The notes: generated by a model not told the origin, from the sequence alone. A DNA stretch of 64,000 nucleotides from Vicinamibacterales bacterium (GCA_958296065.1 CATQHX010000011.1:94899-158898); one strand, 5' to 3'. Counted from the stretch's first letter, positions 18,155 through 29,595 are shown. Program-made: numbers and translations.

Positions 18155-18249
18155 TCGCCCATGGAGGCCTCGTGCGATAAAGGAAAGCGCGCGCTGAGCG
18201 ATGGCTCCTGCATCTGGAACGGCTAGGCGCCGGCATCGCACCGTTGCCC

Positions 18250-18590
18250 CCTGACGCGGCCGGTACGGCCCCCGTGGTCCTGCGGGCGGCGTCCGCGTCT
18301 CGACCAGCCCCACGATCCACCGGACGTCCCGTAGCGTGTCCGTGACGCCAGCCGCCATCGCCGGCGTCATCCGTAGCGTCTTGTGGATCCGGCAGAAGTT
18401 GTAGAACACCGTGTACAGGGCCACCTGGTACGCGTGGTTCGCCAGCTTCTTGCTGAACGCGTTGGTCAACCGGGTGAACCGCCCGTTGCCCATCCTGAAG
18501 TTCAGGTTCTGACGCTCCACGTACGACGTGCTGACGTGCTTTGGGTTCGGGTCGCCGGTGACCCGGTTGAGTGAGGCACCGCGCAGAAAC
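18250..18590 (-). pseudogene. IS1-like transposase, C-terminal fragment
   Basis: The minus strand reads PKHVSTSYVERQNLNFRMGN, GRFTRLTNAFSKKLANHAYQ and VALYTVFYNFCRIHKTLRMT, characteristic of IS1-type DDE transposases near their C-terminus (Glu in YVERQN). About 110 residues remain. The upstream half is absent and the sequence joins the TonB receptor remnant at about 18600. Confidence 0.7.
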
Positions 18591-18604
18591 CTGCCAGCTA
18601 ACCG

Positions 18605-20035
18605 TCAGATTCCCGCTCGGAGTCGAAGGTCAGGTACCACAGCGCGACGGTTCGCAGGCCGATCTCGGCTCCGCGGGCGGGCACGAGCGGGTCCTCGCTG
18701 TCCACGCGCTCGCCGCTGACCGGCTCGACCCATTGTCGCTGCGGCCCGCGGGTCGTTGCTGTGGAACCCGTGGCCGTAGTTCAGGTAGAGCTCGGTCCCG
18801 CGCCACGGACCCAGCACCGCGGTCAGCTTGGGACTGATCAGTCCCGACGTGCCCGAGCCGGTGTTGAGGGCGCGCAGCGCGTCGACCGAGATAGCGGCAG
18901 AAGTCGCCGCGGACGCCGAAGGTGGTGCGCAAGAACCGGGTCCACTCGATCTCGCTCTGCCCGAACAGCCCGACCGTGCTCTGCCGCACGGCGTCGTTGC
19001 GGATGGCGCCGGTGCGCCGCCGGCCCACCGTCCGGTGCAGGCCGACCGTGCCCACCGCGTCGTGCCGGAACGACGCGCCGGCGGCGTACTCCGTCGACTG
19101 ATTCGAATGCGTTTCCGAGTCGCCGGTGCAGCAGCCGCGCCCCGGAGACCCACCGGCGGCCCTCCTGCTCGATCTGGTCGCCGTCGATCGGATTCTCCAG
19201 GAAGTAGGTGACGTTCTGGAACAGGGTTCAGCCCGCCCTGCAGGGCGTAGGCGGTCACGGGGGTCGATGCCGCCCCGCTCGATCCAGCCCGTCGAACGCC
19301 AAGCTGTAGCGGGAGGTCCGGCCGGCGTCGGTGTCGTCGATGGCGCCGAACCGCGACAGGCTCCCCGCCTCGACCGCGCGCAGCGGGATCTGGTCGGTCG
19401 CGTTCCAGTCGGCCTTGTATCCCATGCCGGTGATGGAGAACCCGTTCGTCAGGTCGTCCTGGCTGTAGCGCACGACGGTGTTCACCTTGCGCATGTTGTC
19501 GGGCCGCTTCCACGGCCCGTCGTTCGTGTTCGCTTCCAGGGCCATCAGCACGTTGCCGGCGCCCACCTGCGGAGAGACGGCCCCGAAGAAGACGCGCCCC
19601 CATCCCTGGCCACCGCTGCTCAAGCTCAACAGCGGGCGGTCGAGCACGTTGACGTAGCTGATGGTGGCCGACCCGGCCGCGGAGAAGTCGCCGTGCTCGG
19701 CGAAGTACGGCCCCTTGTTGTACTGCACGCCGCTCACCAGCTCCGGGATGAGCAGGTTCACGTCGCTGTAGCCGTGCGCGTGCGCGCCGGAAGACTCGTT
19801 CATGGGCACGCCGGCAAGGGTGGTCGCGAAGTTGTCCAGGTTGAAGCCGCGCAGGTAGTACTGGTTGGCCTTGCCTTCGCCGCTGTGCTGGCTGGCGATG
19901 AAGCCCGGCACCGCTTCGAGCACCTCGTCGGGACGCATGAACGCAACGGCATCGACCTCGTGTCGTTCCGTCGGGGCGAGCGCAAAGATGACCGTACGCA
20001 GGAGTACCTGCGCAAGTGGCCCGGGGGCGAGGGTG
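18605..20035 (-). pseudogene. TonB-dependent outer-membrane receptor, truncated and frameshifted
   Basis: The minus strand from about 20030 reads PDEVLEAVPGFIASQHSGEG, KANQYYLRGFNLDNFATTLA and GVPMNESSGAHAHGYSDVNL, the plug domain of TonB-dependent receptors. Beta-barrel text follows (GSATISYVNVLDRPLLSLSS, NTVVRYSQDDLTNGFSITGM). Near 19260-19240 the frame shifts, and later barrel pieces (ARTRSCPPAEPRSACEPSRC-type frames, a tail near 18605) are scattered in several frames. The signal peptide and TonB box are missing because the gene is cut by sequence adjoining CRISPR array 1. It would have imported siderophores or other ligands. Confidence 0.75.
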
Positions 20036-20241
20036 TGCTCTACATCGGCAAGGCGCAGGAGAGGGCGCGCGTTTTGCGCACCGAGCGCTGCCAGCGCTGC
20101 CACGACCCGGCCACCGGCGCGCCACACCTGCGCACAGCGCTTGTGATTGGGGCAACCTTGGTCGCTTGGTGTGTCGCCAAGGTAGTCAGTCTCCCATGTG
20201 CCCCGCCGCGCATCGAGGACGGTGGTATCGGTCGATGCGCG

Positions 20242-20276
20242 ACGAAGGCCGGGGAACGTTCCCCGGCGACATGAGG
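20242..20276 (-). repeat. Degenerate terminal copy of the array 1 repeat
   Basis: CGACGAAGGCCGGGGAACGT followed by TCCCCGGCGACAT matches the array 1 repeat except at the 5-prime part and the loop (AACGTT instead of CACGCA). It lies 35 bp, one spacer length, before the first good repeat. Degenerate repeats normally mark the leader-distal end, so this supports transcription of the array on the minus strand. Confidence 0.7.
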
Positions 20277-20310
20277 CCGCGAGTGAATGCAGAGCATCAT
20301 CCATCAACAC

Positions 20311-23300
20311 CGCTCAACGAAGGCCGGGGCACGCACCCCGGCGACACTGCTCGCAGCACACGGACAGGGTACTTCCCGTCTACGCTCAATGAAGGCCGGG
20401 GCACGCACCTTGTTGGCGAGCTCGAGGATCCGCCAAATATTGGAGTTCCGCCAACCGCAAGCTGTTGTGGTGCCGGCGGCCTCGTCAAACGAACAGCGTG
20501 CGCGTGTGCTCACCGGCGTCAAGGCGCTTCGCTTCGCTCCGCCCCCGCTTCGCGGGGCTTTCGGCCCTGCCGCCGGGGGGCACGCACCCCGGCGACAGGC
20601 GCAAGATCGTAACGTGCACTGCATGAGCGATGAGCGCTCAACGAAGGCCGGGGCACGCACCCCGGCGACACCGGCAACGTGGCAGGTAGCCGGCCTACCG
20701 TTGTAGCGCGCTCAACGAAGGCCGGGGCACGCACCCCGGCGACACCTTCTCTGCCCTCACAGGCCGCACCGCTTCGCTCGCGCACAACGAAGGCCGGGGC
20801 ACGCACCCCGGCGACACATATCACCCCTGTATCCGCGCCAGTTCGTGGCGCAACCGCTCAACGAAGGCCGGGGCACGCACCCCGGCGACACCCCACGTCA
20901 AGCGTCTACGGTAGACGCCTCGTCTACCGCTCAACGAAGGCCGGGGCACGCACCCCGGCGACACCATCACGCGCCGGTTGCGTTTGCGGCACACGTGTTC
21001 CGCTCAACGAAGGCCGGGGCACGCACCCCGGCGACACCTGCCGCGCGTGGTCTGTCGGTGTGGTACGTCGTTCGACGCTCAACGAAGGCCGGGGCACGCA
21101 CCCCGGCGACACGCGGCGAGGGCGCGGTGCAGGCGCATCGTGGGTCCCGCTCAACGAAGGCCGGGGCACGCACCCCGGCGACACTCGAGGATTTCGGCGT
21201 CGTTCGATGTGAGGGTTGCCGCTCAACGAAGGCCGGGGCACGCACCCCGGCGACACGCCCGGGCCGAGGACCGGATCCGCGCCGCCTTCGACCTCGCTCA
21301 ACGAAGGCCGGGGCACGCACCCCGGCGACACGTGCTCGACGAACGGCAGGTCGACCCGGCGGTCGATCGCTCAACGAAGGCCGGGGCACGTACCCCGGCG
21401 ACACGTATGCGATGGGGCGCGACAAGGGACGCGACACGTCGCTCAACGAAGGCCGGGGCACGTACCCCGGCGACACTCGTCGGCAAGCAAATCAAGGCGC
21501 TAGCGAATGCGGTCGCTCAACGAAGGCCGGGGCACGCACCCCGGCGACACCTGGTCGTCACCAATCAGCGCGGCCGCGTGTCCATCATCGCTCAACGAAG
21601 GCCGGGGCACGCACCCCGGCGACACTAGGCTAGACGGGTATGGTGGCACTGAGACAGTCGGCGCTCAACGAAGGCCGGGGCATGCACCCCGGCGACACGC
21701 CCCGGCGCTGAAGTAGCGGGCGACGCCGATGTCCGCTCAACGAAGGCCGGGGCACGCACCCCGGCGACACCCGCGCGCGCCTGGAGCGCCTCGAGGAAGC
21801 TCCTCCACGCTCAACGAAGGCCGGGGCACGCACCCCGGCGACACGACCAGCCGACCGCGCGACCGCTCGCACTCGACGCACGCTCAACGAAGGCCGGGGC
21901 ACGCACCCCGGCGACACCAGTAGACCAAAGGCGGCTACCTATAAGGGTTTTCCTCGCTCAACGAAGGCCGGGGCACGCACCCCGGCGACACCCAGCACCT
22001 GCACGAGCGCCGCAACGTCGATTGTCCCGCTCAACGAAGGCCGGGGCACGCACCCCGGCGACACGGTGCACGCGTTGCACGGCCAGAACGGCAGCGACTC
22101 GCCCGCTCAACGAAGGCCGGGGCACGCACCCCAGCGACACCCGGCAGCCCCACGTAGGCCAGCAGGATGACGACCGCCGCTCAACGAAGGCCGGGGCACG
22201 CACCCCGGCGACACCCGAGCGAAGCTCGTCGCCCTGCCGCACCCGCCGCACGCTCAACGAAGGCCGGGGCACGCACCCCGGCGACACAACATGGACCGCA
22301 ACCCCTCGTCCTTGACCTCGTACGCTCAACGAAGGCCGGGGCACGCACCCCGGCGACACGCGCGCGCAGTGTCAGGTTCACGGCCGCCACGTTCGCTCAA
22401 CGAAGGCCGGGGCACGCACCCCGGCGACACACTCGGTCATAGGCCGAGACGAACGCCGACGCTGCCCGCTCAAGGAAGGCCGGGGCACGCACCCCGGCGA
22501 CACGCAGCGCACGACCGCGACGCGCATCCTGCCGATCACCCGCTCAACGAAGGCCGGGGCACGCACCCCGGCGACACTGCTGCGACCACAGCCTGCGAAC
22601 ATGCCTCTCCGACGCTCAACGAAGGCCGGGGCACGCACCCCGGCGACACCGGCGGGAGCGCTCACGAGCGCGACGGTCGGCGCCGCCGCTCAACGAAGGC
22701 CGGGGCACGCACCCCGGCGACACACCTCGGGCCGCGGGTCGTGTTCGGCGACCGGCAGCGCTCAACGAAGGCCGGGGCACGCACCCCGGCGACACTCGGC
22801 CGCTGGGTTTTCATTTTCTCCGCCACGGCCGTCGCTCAACGAAGGCCGGGGCACGCACCCCGGCGACACGCGCCGTGGCCGACGGCGGGCACGGCGGCCG
22901 CCTACGTCGCTCAACGAAGGCCGGGGCACGCACCCCGGCGACACGCGCTGTCTTCAGGCGCTGCACCACCCCGGGCACGCCCGCTCAACGAAGGCCGGGG
23001 CACGCACCCCGGCGACACTCCTCGAGGTCGACGCGGGCAATCAGGCCTGCGACCGCTCAACGAAGGCCGGGGCACGCACCCCGGCGACACGTGCAGCCGC
23101 CGCAGGTCCACCCGCGTGATGGGCCCCGCTCAACGAAGGCCGGGGCATGCACCCCGGCGACACACGCCGAGGGGCTGACGCGGGCGGGCATCGTGCGGCT
23201 CGCTCAACGAAGGCCGGGGCACGCACCCCGGCGACACACGCCAGTACTGCACGACCTGCCGGCCCGATGGCTACGCTCAACGAAGGCCGGGGCACGCACC

Positions 23301-26300
23301 CCGGCGACACCCGAGCGAAGCTCGTCGCCCTGCCGCACCCGCCGCACGCTCAACGAAGGCCGGGGCACGCACCCCGGCGACACCCTGCGCAGGATGACGG
23401 ACTTCGACCGCACACACCCCGCTCAACGAAGGCCGGGGCACGCACCCCGGCGACACGAACTCAGAGGCTGTGAGCTGGCTCGCCCTCGGCTGTCGCTCAA
23501 CGAAGGCCGGGGCACGCACCCCGGCGACACGTCAAGGCCCTCACCCACCAGCAGGCCCTCGCCCACGCTCAACGAAGGCCGGGGCACGCACCCCGGCGAC
23601 ACAACCCACCCGCCCGGCGGTATCGCCGTGCCGGGCTCCGCTCAACGAAGGCCGGGGCACGCACCCCGGCGACACTCGGCCAGGCTCTCGAACTCGAGCG
23701 TGTCGTAGCGCGCTCAACGAAGGCCGGGGCACGCACCCCGGCGACACGCCATCCACTTTTCGCGTTTCCGCCCTTGCTTTCTGCGCTCAAACGAAGGCCG
23801 GGGCACGCACCCCGGCGACACTCGGCCAGGATGCGCACGACCATGCCGTCTCGCTCCGCTCAACGAAGGCCGGGGCACGCACCCCGGCGACACGTGCATC
23901 TCGTCGAACTCGGGGTCCGCCTCGAAGTTCGCTCAACGAAGGCCGGGGCACGCACCCCGGCGACACCTCCAGGTCACCAACCGGCGTCACCACCCTCCCC
24001 GGCGCTCAACGAAGGCCGGGGCACGCACCCCGGCGACACGGACAGGGCCATGTCCGCATTCGCGCGGCGGGCGTCGCTCAACGAAGGCCGGGGCACGCAC
24101 CCCGGCGACACCATCGTCCGCAGCCAGGGGCATCAAGGCGGAACACATCGCTCAACGAAGGCCGGGGCACGCACCCCGGCGACACACGCACCAGGCGGTC
24201 AAGGTCGCGTCTACCGTGCGAGTCGCTCAACGAAGGCCGGGGCACGCACCCCGGCGACACGCTGGTGCCGCAGGAATCGGTGCGGGCCTGGTGGCACGCT
24301 CAACGAAGGCCGGGGCACGCACCCCGGCGACACAGGGCCGCCAGCGGTGGTGGGCTGGGGCGCAGGTCGACGCTCAACGAAGGCCGGGGCACGCACCCCG
24401 GCGACACCCGCCGCGCACGCTGCCGGCGGCCATGAGCTTCGCTCCGCTCAACGAAGGCCGGGGCACGCACCCCGGCGACACTGGACAAGCGTCCTGCCGT
24501 CGTTCGGGATCTCCCCACGCTCAACGAAGGCCGGGGCACGCACCCCGGCGACACGGCTGGTGGATGTGGGCAGTCCCCGGAACCTGGCGCCGCTCAACGA
24601 AGGCCGGGGCACGCACCCCGGCGACACACCGAGCCCGAGCTGTGCGGCGGCCTGAAGGACTGCGCTCAACGAAGGCCGGGGCACGCACCCCGGCGACACG
24701 CTGGATCCCGGTGCGGGGCACCTGGGAGACGCACGCTCAACGAAGGCCGGGGCACGCACCCCGGCGACACTCGATGGAGGCCAGGTCCACCACGCTGACC
24801 GAGGACGCTCAACGAAGGCCGGGGCACGCACCCCGGCGACACCACGACGTGGATCAGGTTGCGGTGCCGCACTTTCCGCGCTCAACGAAGGCCGGGGCAC
24901 GCACCCCGGCGACACTGCCGGAAGGACAGGTAATGGAAATCCAGGTACGTCACCGCTCAACGAAGGCCGGGGCACGCACCCCGGCGACACTCGAGTGGCA
25001 GCTCGAACCGCGGTCGCGACCTCTCCCGCTCAACGAAGGCCGGGGCACGCACCCCGGCGACACGCGCCGCCCGCTGAAAACCACAACACCCACCGCTGAC
25101 GCTCAACGAAGGCCGGGGCACGCACCCCGGCGACACGCGCCGGCATGGCGAGAGCGGCTGACTGCGATCCACGCTCAACGAAGGCCGGGGCACGCACCCC
25201 GGCGACACTCGGCGATCCAGGCCCGCGCGCGCCGAACGGTGTCGGCCGCTCAACGAAGGCCGGGGCACGCACCCCGGCGACACTCGCTCGGCAAGGTCCG
25301 GCGGCTGGGCGTCTGCGAGCGCTCAACGAAGGCCGGGGCACGCACCCCGGCGACACGCCGTCCGGCGGCGATTGCCGGCAGACCACTCTGTCCGCTCAAC
25401 GAAGGCCGGGTCCACGTCGCTCAACGAAGGCCGGGGCACGCACCCCGGCGACACGGTAGCCTGTCCGCGTAGGCGCATGATGCGCCGTCCGCGCTCAACG
25501 AAGGCCGGGGCACGCACCCCGGCGACACACCCGAAAAATCCCTTGCCTTTCCCGGATGGGTCCACGCTCAACGAAGGCCGGGGCACGCACCCCGGCGACA
25601 CTTGAGCCCAACACCCTCCGTAGAGACGCAACAGCCACCCCGCTCAACGAAGGCCGGGGCACGCACCCCGGCGACACTCCAGGCGACCGGCCGGAATAAG
25701 GTGCTCGCTCAGGACCGCTCAACGAAGGCCGGGGCACGCACCCCGGCGACACGAGATTGCGTTGCTGTTCGTGTTCGGGACGGCGGGCGCTCAACGAAGG
25801 CCGGGGCACGCACCCCGGCGACACGTCACGGCCGCGGCTGGCCGCGTCTATGCGTTCCTCGCTCAACGAAGGCCGGGGCACGCACCCCGGCGACACAACG
25901 GCAACGGGCATTTGCTCATCCCGCACGTGGCGCCCGCTCAACGAAGGCCGGGGCACGCACCCCGGCGACACCCATCGGTTGGCGGACACACAGCGCGCGG
26001 GATTGGGACGCTCAACGAAGGCCGGGGCACGCACCCCGGCGACACCGGCTGAGGTCTGGTGGTGGTTCGGGGCGCCAACCGCGCTCAACGAAGGCCGGGG
26101 CACGCACCCCGGCGACACCCGATCCGCGCCTCGAGTCCGACCTCGGTGATGCTCGCTCAACGAAGGCCGGGGCACGCACCCCGGCGACACGTGGTTGGCG
26201 CCGCCCCCGGCTGCAGAGCGAGCACTCGCTCAACGAAGGCCGGGGCACGCACCCCGGCGACACCCGTGGACCGCGGCGCGGCCGCCTCCGCCTGTCTGAC

Positions 26301-26549
26301 CGCTCAACGAAGGCTGGGGCACGCACCCCGGCGACACGCGCGGCGGCCTGCTGCTCTTCCACCCATCGCTGCATCGCTCAACGAAGGCCGGGGCACGCAC
26401 CCCGGCGACACCCGGATCCGGCGTGGGTCACCGCGGCGAGCTTGCGCGCTCAACGAAGGCCGGGGCACGCACCCCGGCGACACTCGGAAAGTGTTCAACG
26501 TCGCGTACACGTTCGTCGCGCTCAACGAAGGCCGGGGCACGCACCCCGG
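20311..26549 (-). CRISPR. CRISPR array 1: 37-bp repeats, about 85 copies, no adjacent cas genes
   Basis: Repeat (plus strand) CGCTCAACGAAGGCCGGGGC plus ACGCACCCCGGCGACAC, with spacers of 34-38 bp and a period of about 73 bp. I counted 85 repeat starts from 20311 to 26519, of which four or five are partial. The repeat forms a hairpin (CCGGGG/CCCCGG). Read on the minus strand it starts GTGTCGCC and ends CCTTCGTTGAGCG, which resembles type I-C/I-G style repeats; the type is an inference. Variants: ACGTACC at 21368 and 21440, ATGCACC at 21662 and 23127, an 18-bp stub at 25393, an extra A at 23784. The last copy (26519-26549) is cut after 31 of 37 bases by the IS21 element, so the leader is missing. 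No cas genes of a second type are in the window. Confidence 0.97.
20409..20576. repeat. 168-bp insertion splitting one array 1 repeat
   Basis: The repeat at 20383 stops after GGGGCACGCAC (20398-20408), and the same 11 bases restart at 20577-20587 and complete the repeat. The DNA between is not spacer-like: it holds a GC-rich palindromic stretch (GCCCCCGCTTCGCGGGGC-like, about 20540-20558). About 65 bp of it (20502-20568) closely resemble 29523-29590 just before array 2. Confidence 0.65.
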
Positions 26550-26697
26550 TGGTAGTGGCAACATGAAAAGGGACCTCGTGGCCACCTGAAAAGGGACCCC
26601 CTGAGCACTCAAGGAATGGCGTTCCTGCGGCGATGAATCGATGGACGAGACACGTTCGTCTCGTCGACATCGCCAGGAGGACGCGGAGGTGATCAGG

Positions 26698-28170
26698 ATG
26701 AGTCAGTGGGCCGAGATCCGCCACCTGCATCTGGTGGAAGGGGTACCGAAGAAGGAGATTGCGCGGCGCCTGCAGCTGGACGTCAAGACGGTGCGCCGCG
26801 CCGTAGTCCGGCCGACGCCGCCGGTGCGGGTGTCGCCGCCGAGGGCCGGCAGCCTGGACCCGTGGCGGGACCAGATCGAGCAGTGGCTGCGGGAGGACCG
26901 GAAGTTGACCGCGAAGCGGATCCGCCGGTTGCTGTTGCCGTTGGCCGGCGCGGTCTCCCCGCGCACGGTGCGCCGCTACGTGGCGGCGCTGAGGAGGACT
27001 GTCACGTCGAAGGAGGCCTTCGTCCACCGCAGCGTGGCTGCTGGTACGACGATGGAGGTCGACTTCGGCGAGTCGTGGGCCGACATCGCCGGGGCGCCGT
27101 GCAAGGTGAAGTACTTGGTGGCGACGCTGCCGTTCTCGAACGCGTACTTCGCCAAGGCGTATCCGGTCGAGCGGCTCGAGTCGCTGCTCGACGGCATCGA
27201 GTCGGCGTTCAAGTACTTTCGGGGCGTCGTGGACCGCGTTGTCCTCGATAACACCTCGCTGGCGGTCAAGGACGTGTTGGCCGGACGGGACCGGGTGCAG
27301 ACCGAGGCATTCGAGGCGTTTCGGGGCGCGTATCCGTTCCGGGCCGAGTTCTGTGCGCCGGCGAAGGGCTGGGAAAAAGGTTCCGTGGAAAACGGCGTCA
27401 AATACGTCCGGAACCTGGTGTTCCGGCCGCGGCTGGCGGTGGAGAGCTGGGCGGCGCTCAACGCGACGATCCGCACCGAGCTGGAGGCCGACCTGCCGAC
27501 GCGCCACCTCGACGACGGGCGCCCAGTGCAGGAAGCCTTGGCGCTGGAGCGGCAGCATCTGCGAGCGTTGCCCGAGCATCTTCCCGCCACCTGCCGCATC
27601 GTCGCCCGGGTGGCCGACAAGTTCGGCCATGTGCGGGTGGACCACGTCACCTACTCGGTGCCGGTCCGCCACGCCTGGCGGCCCGTGTGGGTGAAGCTGT
27701 ATCACGACCGGGTGGCGATCGCCGTCGGCGCCGAGGTGGTTGCGGAGCATCCCCGGGCGTTCAGCCGGGGCACCAAGGTCCTCGACCCGTTCCACGTGCT
27801 GCCGTTGCTGGAACGCAAGCACCGGGCGGTGGCCGAGGCGACGGCGCTGGCCGGCTGGCGGCTGGCGCCGGTGTGGGAGCAGGTGCGGGCCGAGCTGGCC
27901 AAGCACACGCGCAAGCCCGATCAGGAGTGGGTCCGGATGCTGCGGTTGATGGAGACGTACCCGGCCGCGGCCGTCGAACGCGCGGTGGCCGCCGCGCTCG
28001 AACGGCATTCGCCGCGCCTGGAGACGGTGCGGCTCCTCCTCCGGCAGCAGCAGGCCGGCCCGCCGCCGGTCTGCCCGCCGGTGACCCGGGTGCGCCCGGA
28101 GCTGGCGCAGATTACGGTGCCCGCCCCGACGCTGTCGGCCTATGACGCGCTGGTGGAAGGGGGTTGCTGA
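26698..28170 (+). CDS. istA: IS21-family transposase IstA
   Basis: About 490 residues. ATG 26698 (MSQWAEIRHLHLVEGVPKKE) lies after a GGAGG-containing leader; longer starts at 26641 or GTG 26689 are possible. A helix-turn-helix (KKEIARRLQLDVKTVRRAV) precedes the DDE core: Asp in VDFGESWADI, Asp in VVLDNTSLAVKDVL and Glu in WEKGSVENGVKYV. It cuts and joins the element ends together with IstB. The stop overlaps the istB start (TGATG). Confidence 0.92.
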   Translation: MSQWAEIRHLHLVEGVPKKEIARRLQLDVKTVRRAVVRPTPPVRVSPPRAGSLDPWRDQIEQWLREDRKLTAKRIRRLLLPLAGAVSPRTVRRYVAALRRTVTSKEAFVHRSVAAGTTMEVDFGESWADIAGAPCKVKYLVATLPFSNAYFAKAYPVERLESLLDGIESAFKYFRGVVDRVVLDNTSLAVKDVLAGRDRVQTEAFEAFRGAYPFRAEFCAPAKGWEKGSVENGVKYVRNLVFRPRLAVESWAALNATIRTELEADLPTRHLDDGRPVQEALALERQHLRALPEHLPATCRIVARVADKFGHVRVDHVTYSVPVRHAWRPVWVKLYHDRVAIAVGAEVVAEHPRAFSRGTKVLDPFHVLPLLERKHRAVAEATALAGWRLAPVWEQVRAELAKHTRKPDQEWVRMLRLMETYPAAAVERAVAAALERHSPRLETVRLLLRQQQAGPPPVCPPVTRVRPELAQITVPAPTLSAYDALVEGGC

Positions 28171-28955
28171 TGGCGACTACGACTATCGAGCCCCCGCATC
28201 TGGAGACGGACCTGAAGACGTTGTGCCTGTCGACGGTCGCGGCGCAGTGGCGGCCGCTGGCCGAGCAGGCCGCCCGTCAGCGGCAGGCGCCGGCCGACTA
28301 CCTGGCCCAGTTGGTGCATCTGGAGGTGACCGAACGCCGGGAGCGCCGTATCCAACGCCGCATTCACGATGCCCGCTTCCCGATGCTGAAGACGCTCGAC
28401 GCCTTCTCCTTCGAGGCGCAGCCGGCGTTGGACCGCGATGCGGTGCTGGCGGTCTTCGACTGCCGCTTCGTCGCCGAGGCCGCCAACGTCGTGTTCGTCG
28501 GCGGCGTCGGCACGGGCAAGACGCACTTGTCCATCGCCCTGGGGATGGCCTGCTGCCAGCACGACTACCGGGTGCGGTTCGTGACCGCAGCCGAGCTGGT
28601 CACGATGCTCGTCGAAGCGCAGCAGGAAGGCCGGCTGGCCCGCAAGCTCGCCCAGCTCGCCCGCTTTGACGTCGTCATCTGCGACGAGCTTGGCTACGTA
28701 CCGCTCGACAAGGCCGGCGCCGACTTGTTGTTCGGCTTCATCAGCCAGCGCTACGAGCGCTGCAGCCTCGTGGTGACGACGAATCTGCCGTTCGCCCGCT
28801 GGTCCGAGGTCTTCCTCGACCCGACGGCCGCCGCCGCGGTCATCGACCGCATCGTCCACCACGCGACGGTACTGCAGACCTCGGGCAACAGCTACAGGTT
28901 ACAGGCTGCAAAGCGGAACCAGACGCAGGCGTCCGGCAAGGAGGGACCCCGTTGA
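28170..28955 (+). CDS. istB: IS21-family helper ATPase IstB
   Basis: A 261-residue AAA+ protein. The Walker A motif is GGVGTGKTH, the Walker B motif is VVICDELGYVPLD, and VVTTNLPFARWSEVF is the conserved sensor region of IstB. ATG 28170 overlaps the istA stop by one base pair of codons (TGATG), so translation is coupled. IstB binds DNA, selects the target and stimulates IstA. The C-terminal tail SYRLQAAKRNQTQASGKEGP is typical. Confidence 0.93.
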   Translation: MATTTIEPPHLETDLKTLCLSTVAAQWRPLAEQAARQRQAPADYLAQLVHLEVTERRERRIQRRIHDARFPMLKTLDAFSFEAQPALDRDAVLAVFDCRFVAEAANVVFVGGVGTGKTHLSIALGMACCQHDYRVRFVTAAELVTMLVEAQQEGRLARKLAQLARFDVVICDELGYVPLDKAGADLLFGFISQRYERCSLVVTTNLPFARWSEVFLDPTAAAAVIDRIVHHATVLQTSGNSYRLQAAKRNQTQASGKEGPR

Positions 28956-29122
28956 CGCCGGCGAGTCGTGCCGGCCCGCGTTCGACTGTCCGAAGTGCGG
29001 CGCCGGGGAGCCGCTCGTGGACCGATGCCGACGACCGAGCGGTGGGCCTGTCACGACGCTTGCCCCTTGATCGCGCGGCCGACCGCTTCCCCCTCCGTTA
29101 CGTAACGGCGCAGGATTGACTT

Positions 29123-29413
29123 GTGGCGCTGACCAACGCGGAGCGGCAGGCACGTTACCGGGAGCGGCGCAAGGCCGGCGAATCCCGGCTCCGGTACCGC
29201 CGGCCGGCGGACCGGAGGTCGCGGCCACAACAGTGGAACGACGCGGTGCAGACACTCCTGGAGTTGCAGGAACAGTACCGGCAGTGGCGCGACGCGTTGC
29301 CGGAATCGCTGGCCGGGTCCGCGACCGCGGAGCTGCTCGAACAGGCCTGCGATCTGGATCTGTCGGCACTCGAGGCTGTCGAGCTGCCCAGGGGCTTCGG
29401 GCGTGACCGCTAG
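29123..29413 (+). CDS. Small passenger protein inside the IS21 element
   Basis: A 96-residue basic protein starting with GTG 29123 (translated as Met) and ALTNAERQARYRERRKAGES, a motif common to small DNA-associated proteins of unknown function. The C-terminal part is acidic and helical (ELLEQACDLDLSALEAVELP). It lies between istB and the right IS end, so it travels with the element. A decayed copy of its last 30 residues sits at 48569-48650 outside the IS. A longer minus-strand frame here is a shadow. Confidence 0.55.
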   Translation: MALTNAERQARYRERRKAGESRLRYRRPADRRSRPQQWNDAVQTLLELQEQYRQWRDALPESLAGSATAELLEQACDLDLSALEAVELPRGFGRDR

Positions 29414-29522
29414 CGCGCCGGCCAAATGTAGTCGATGCCGAACACGCGTCGGCTCGACAAGAATGCTCAACTGCGTCGAGCACGGATATCGACAACCCGC
29501 GCTGTCGGGCCGACCAGTGTGA

Positions 29523-29595
29523 CCGTGTGCTCACCGGCGTCAAGGCGCGTCGCTGCGCGACGCCCCCGCTACGCGGGGCTGCGGCCTTGACACCG
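29523..29595. repeat. Palindromic GC-rich repeat shared with the insertion in array 1
   Basis: GTGTGCTCACCGGCGTCAAG and the following GGCGC, CGCCCCCGCT and CGCGGGGCT words match 20502-20568 with a few substitutions. A weaker relative (GTCAAGCCGCTTCGCG, about 8160) lies in the MITE. It is REP-like: short, palindromic, non-coding. Confidence 0.6.

Noticed and set aside
20679..26555. Long open frames through array 1 (repeated LNEGRGTHPGDT-type proteins)
   Set aside because: They are translations of the CRISPR repeat in several frames; spacers of varying length break periodicity and there are no start signals.
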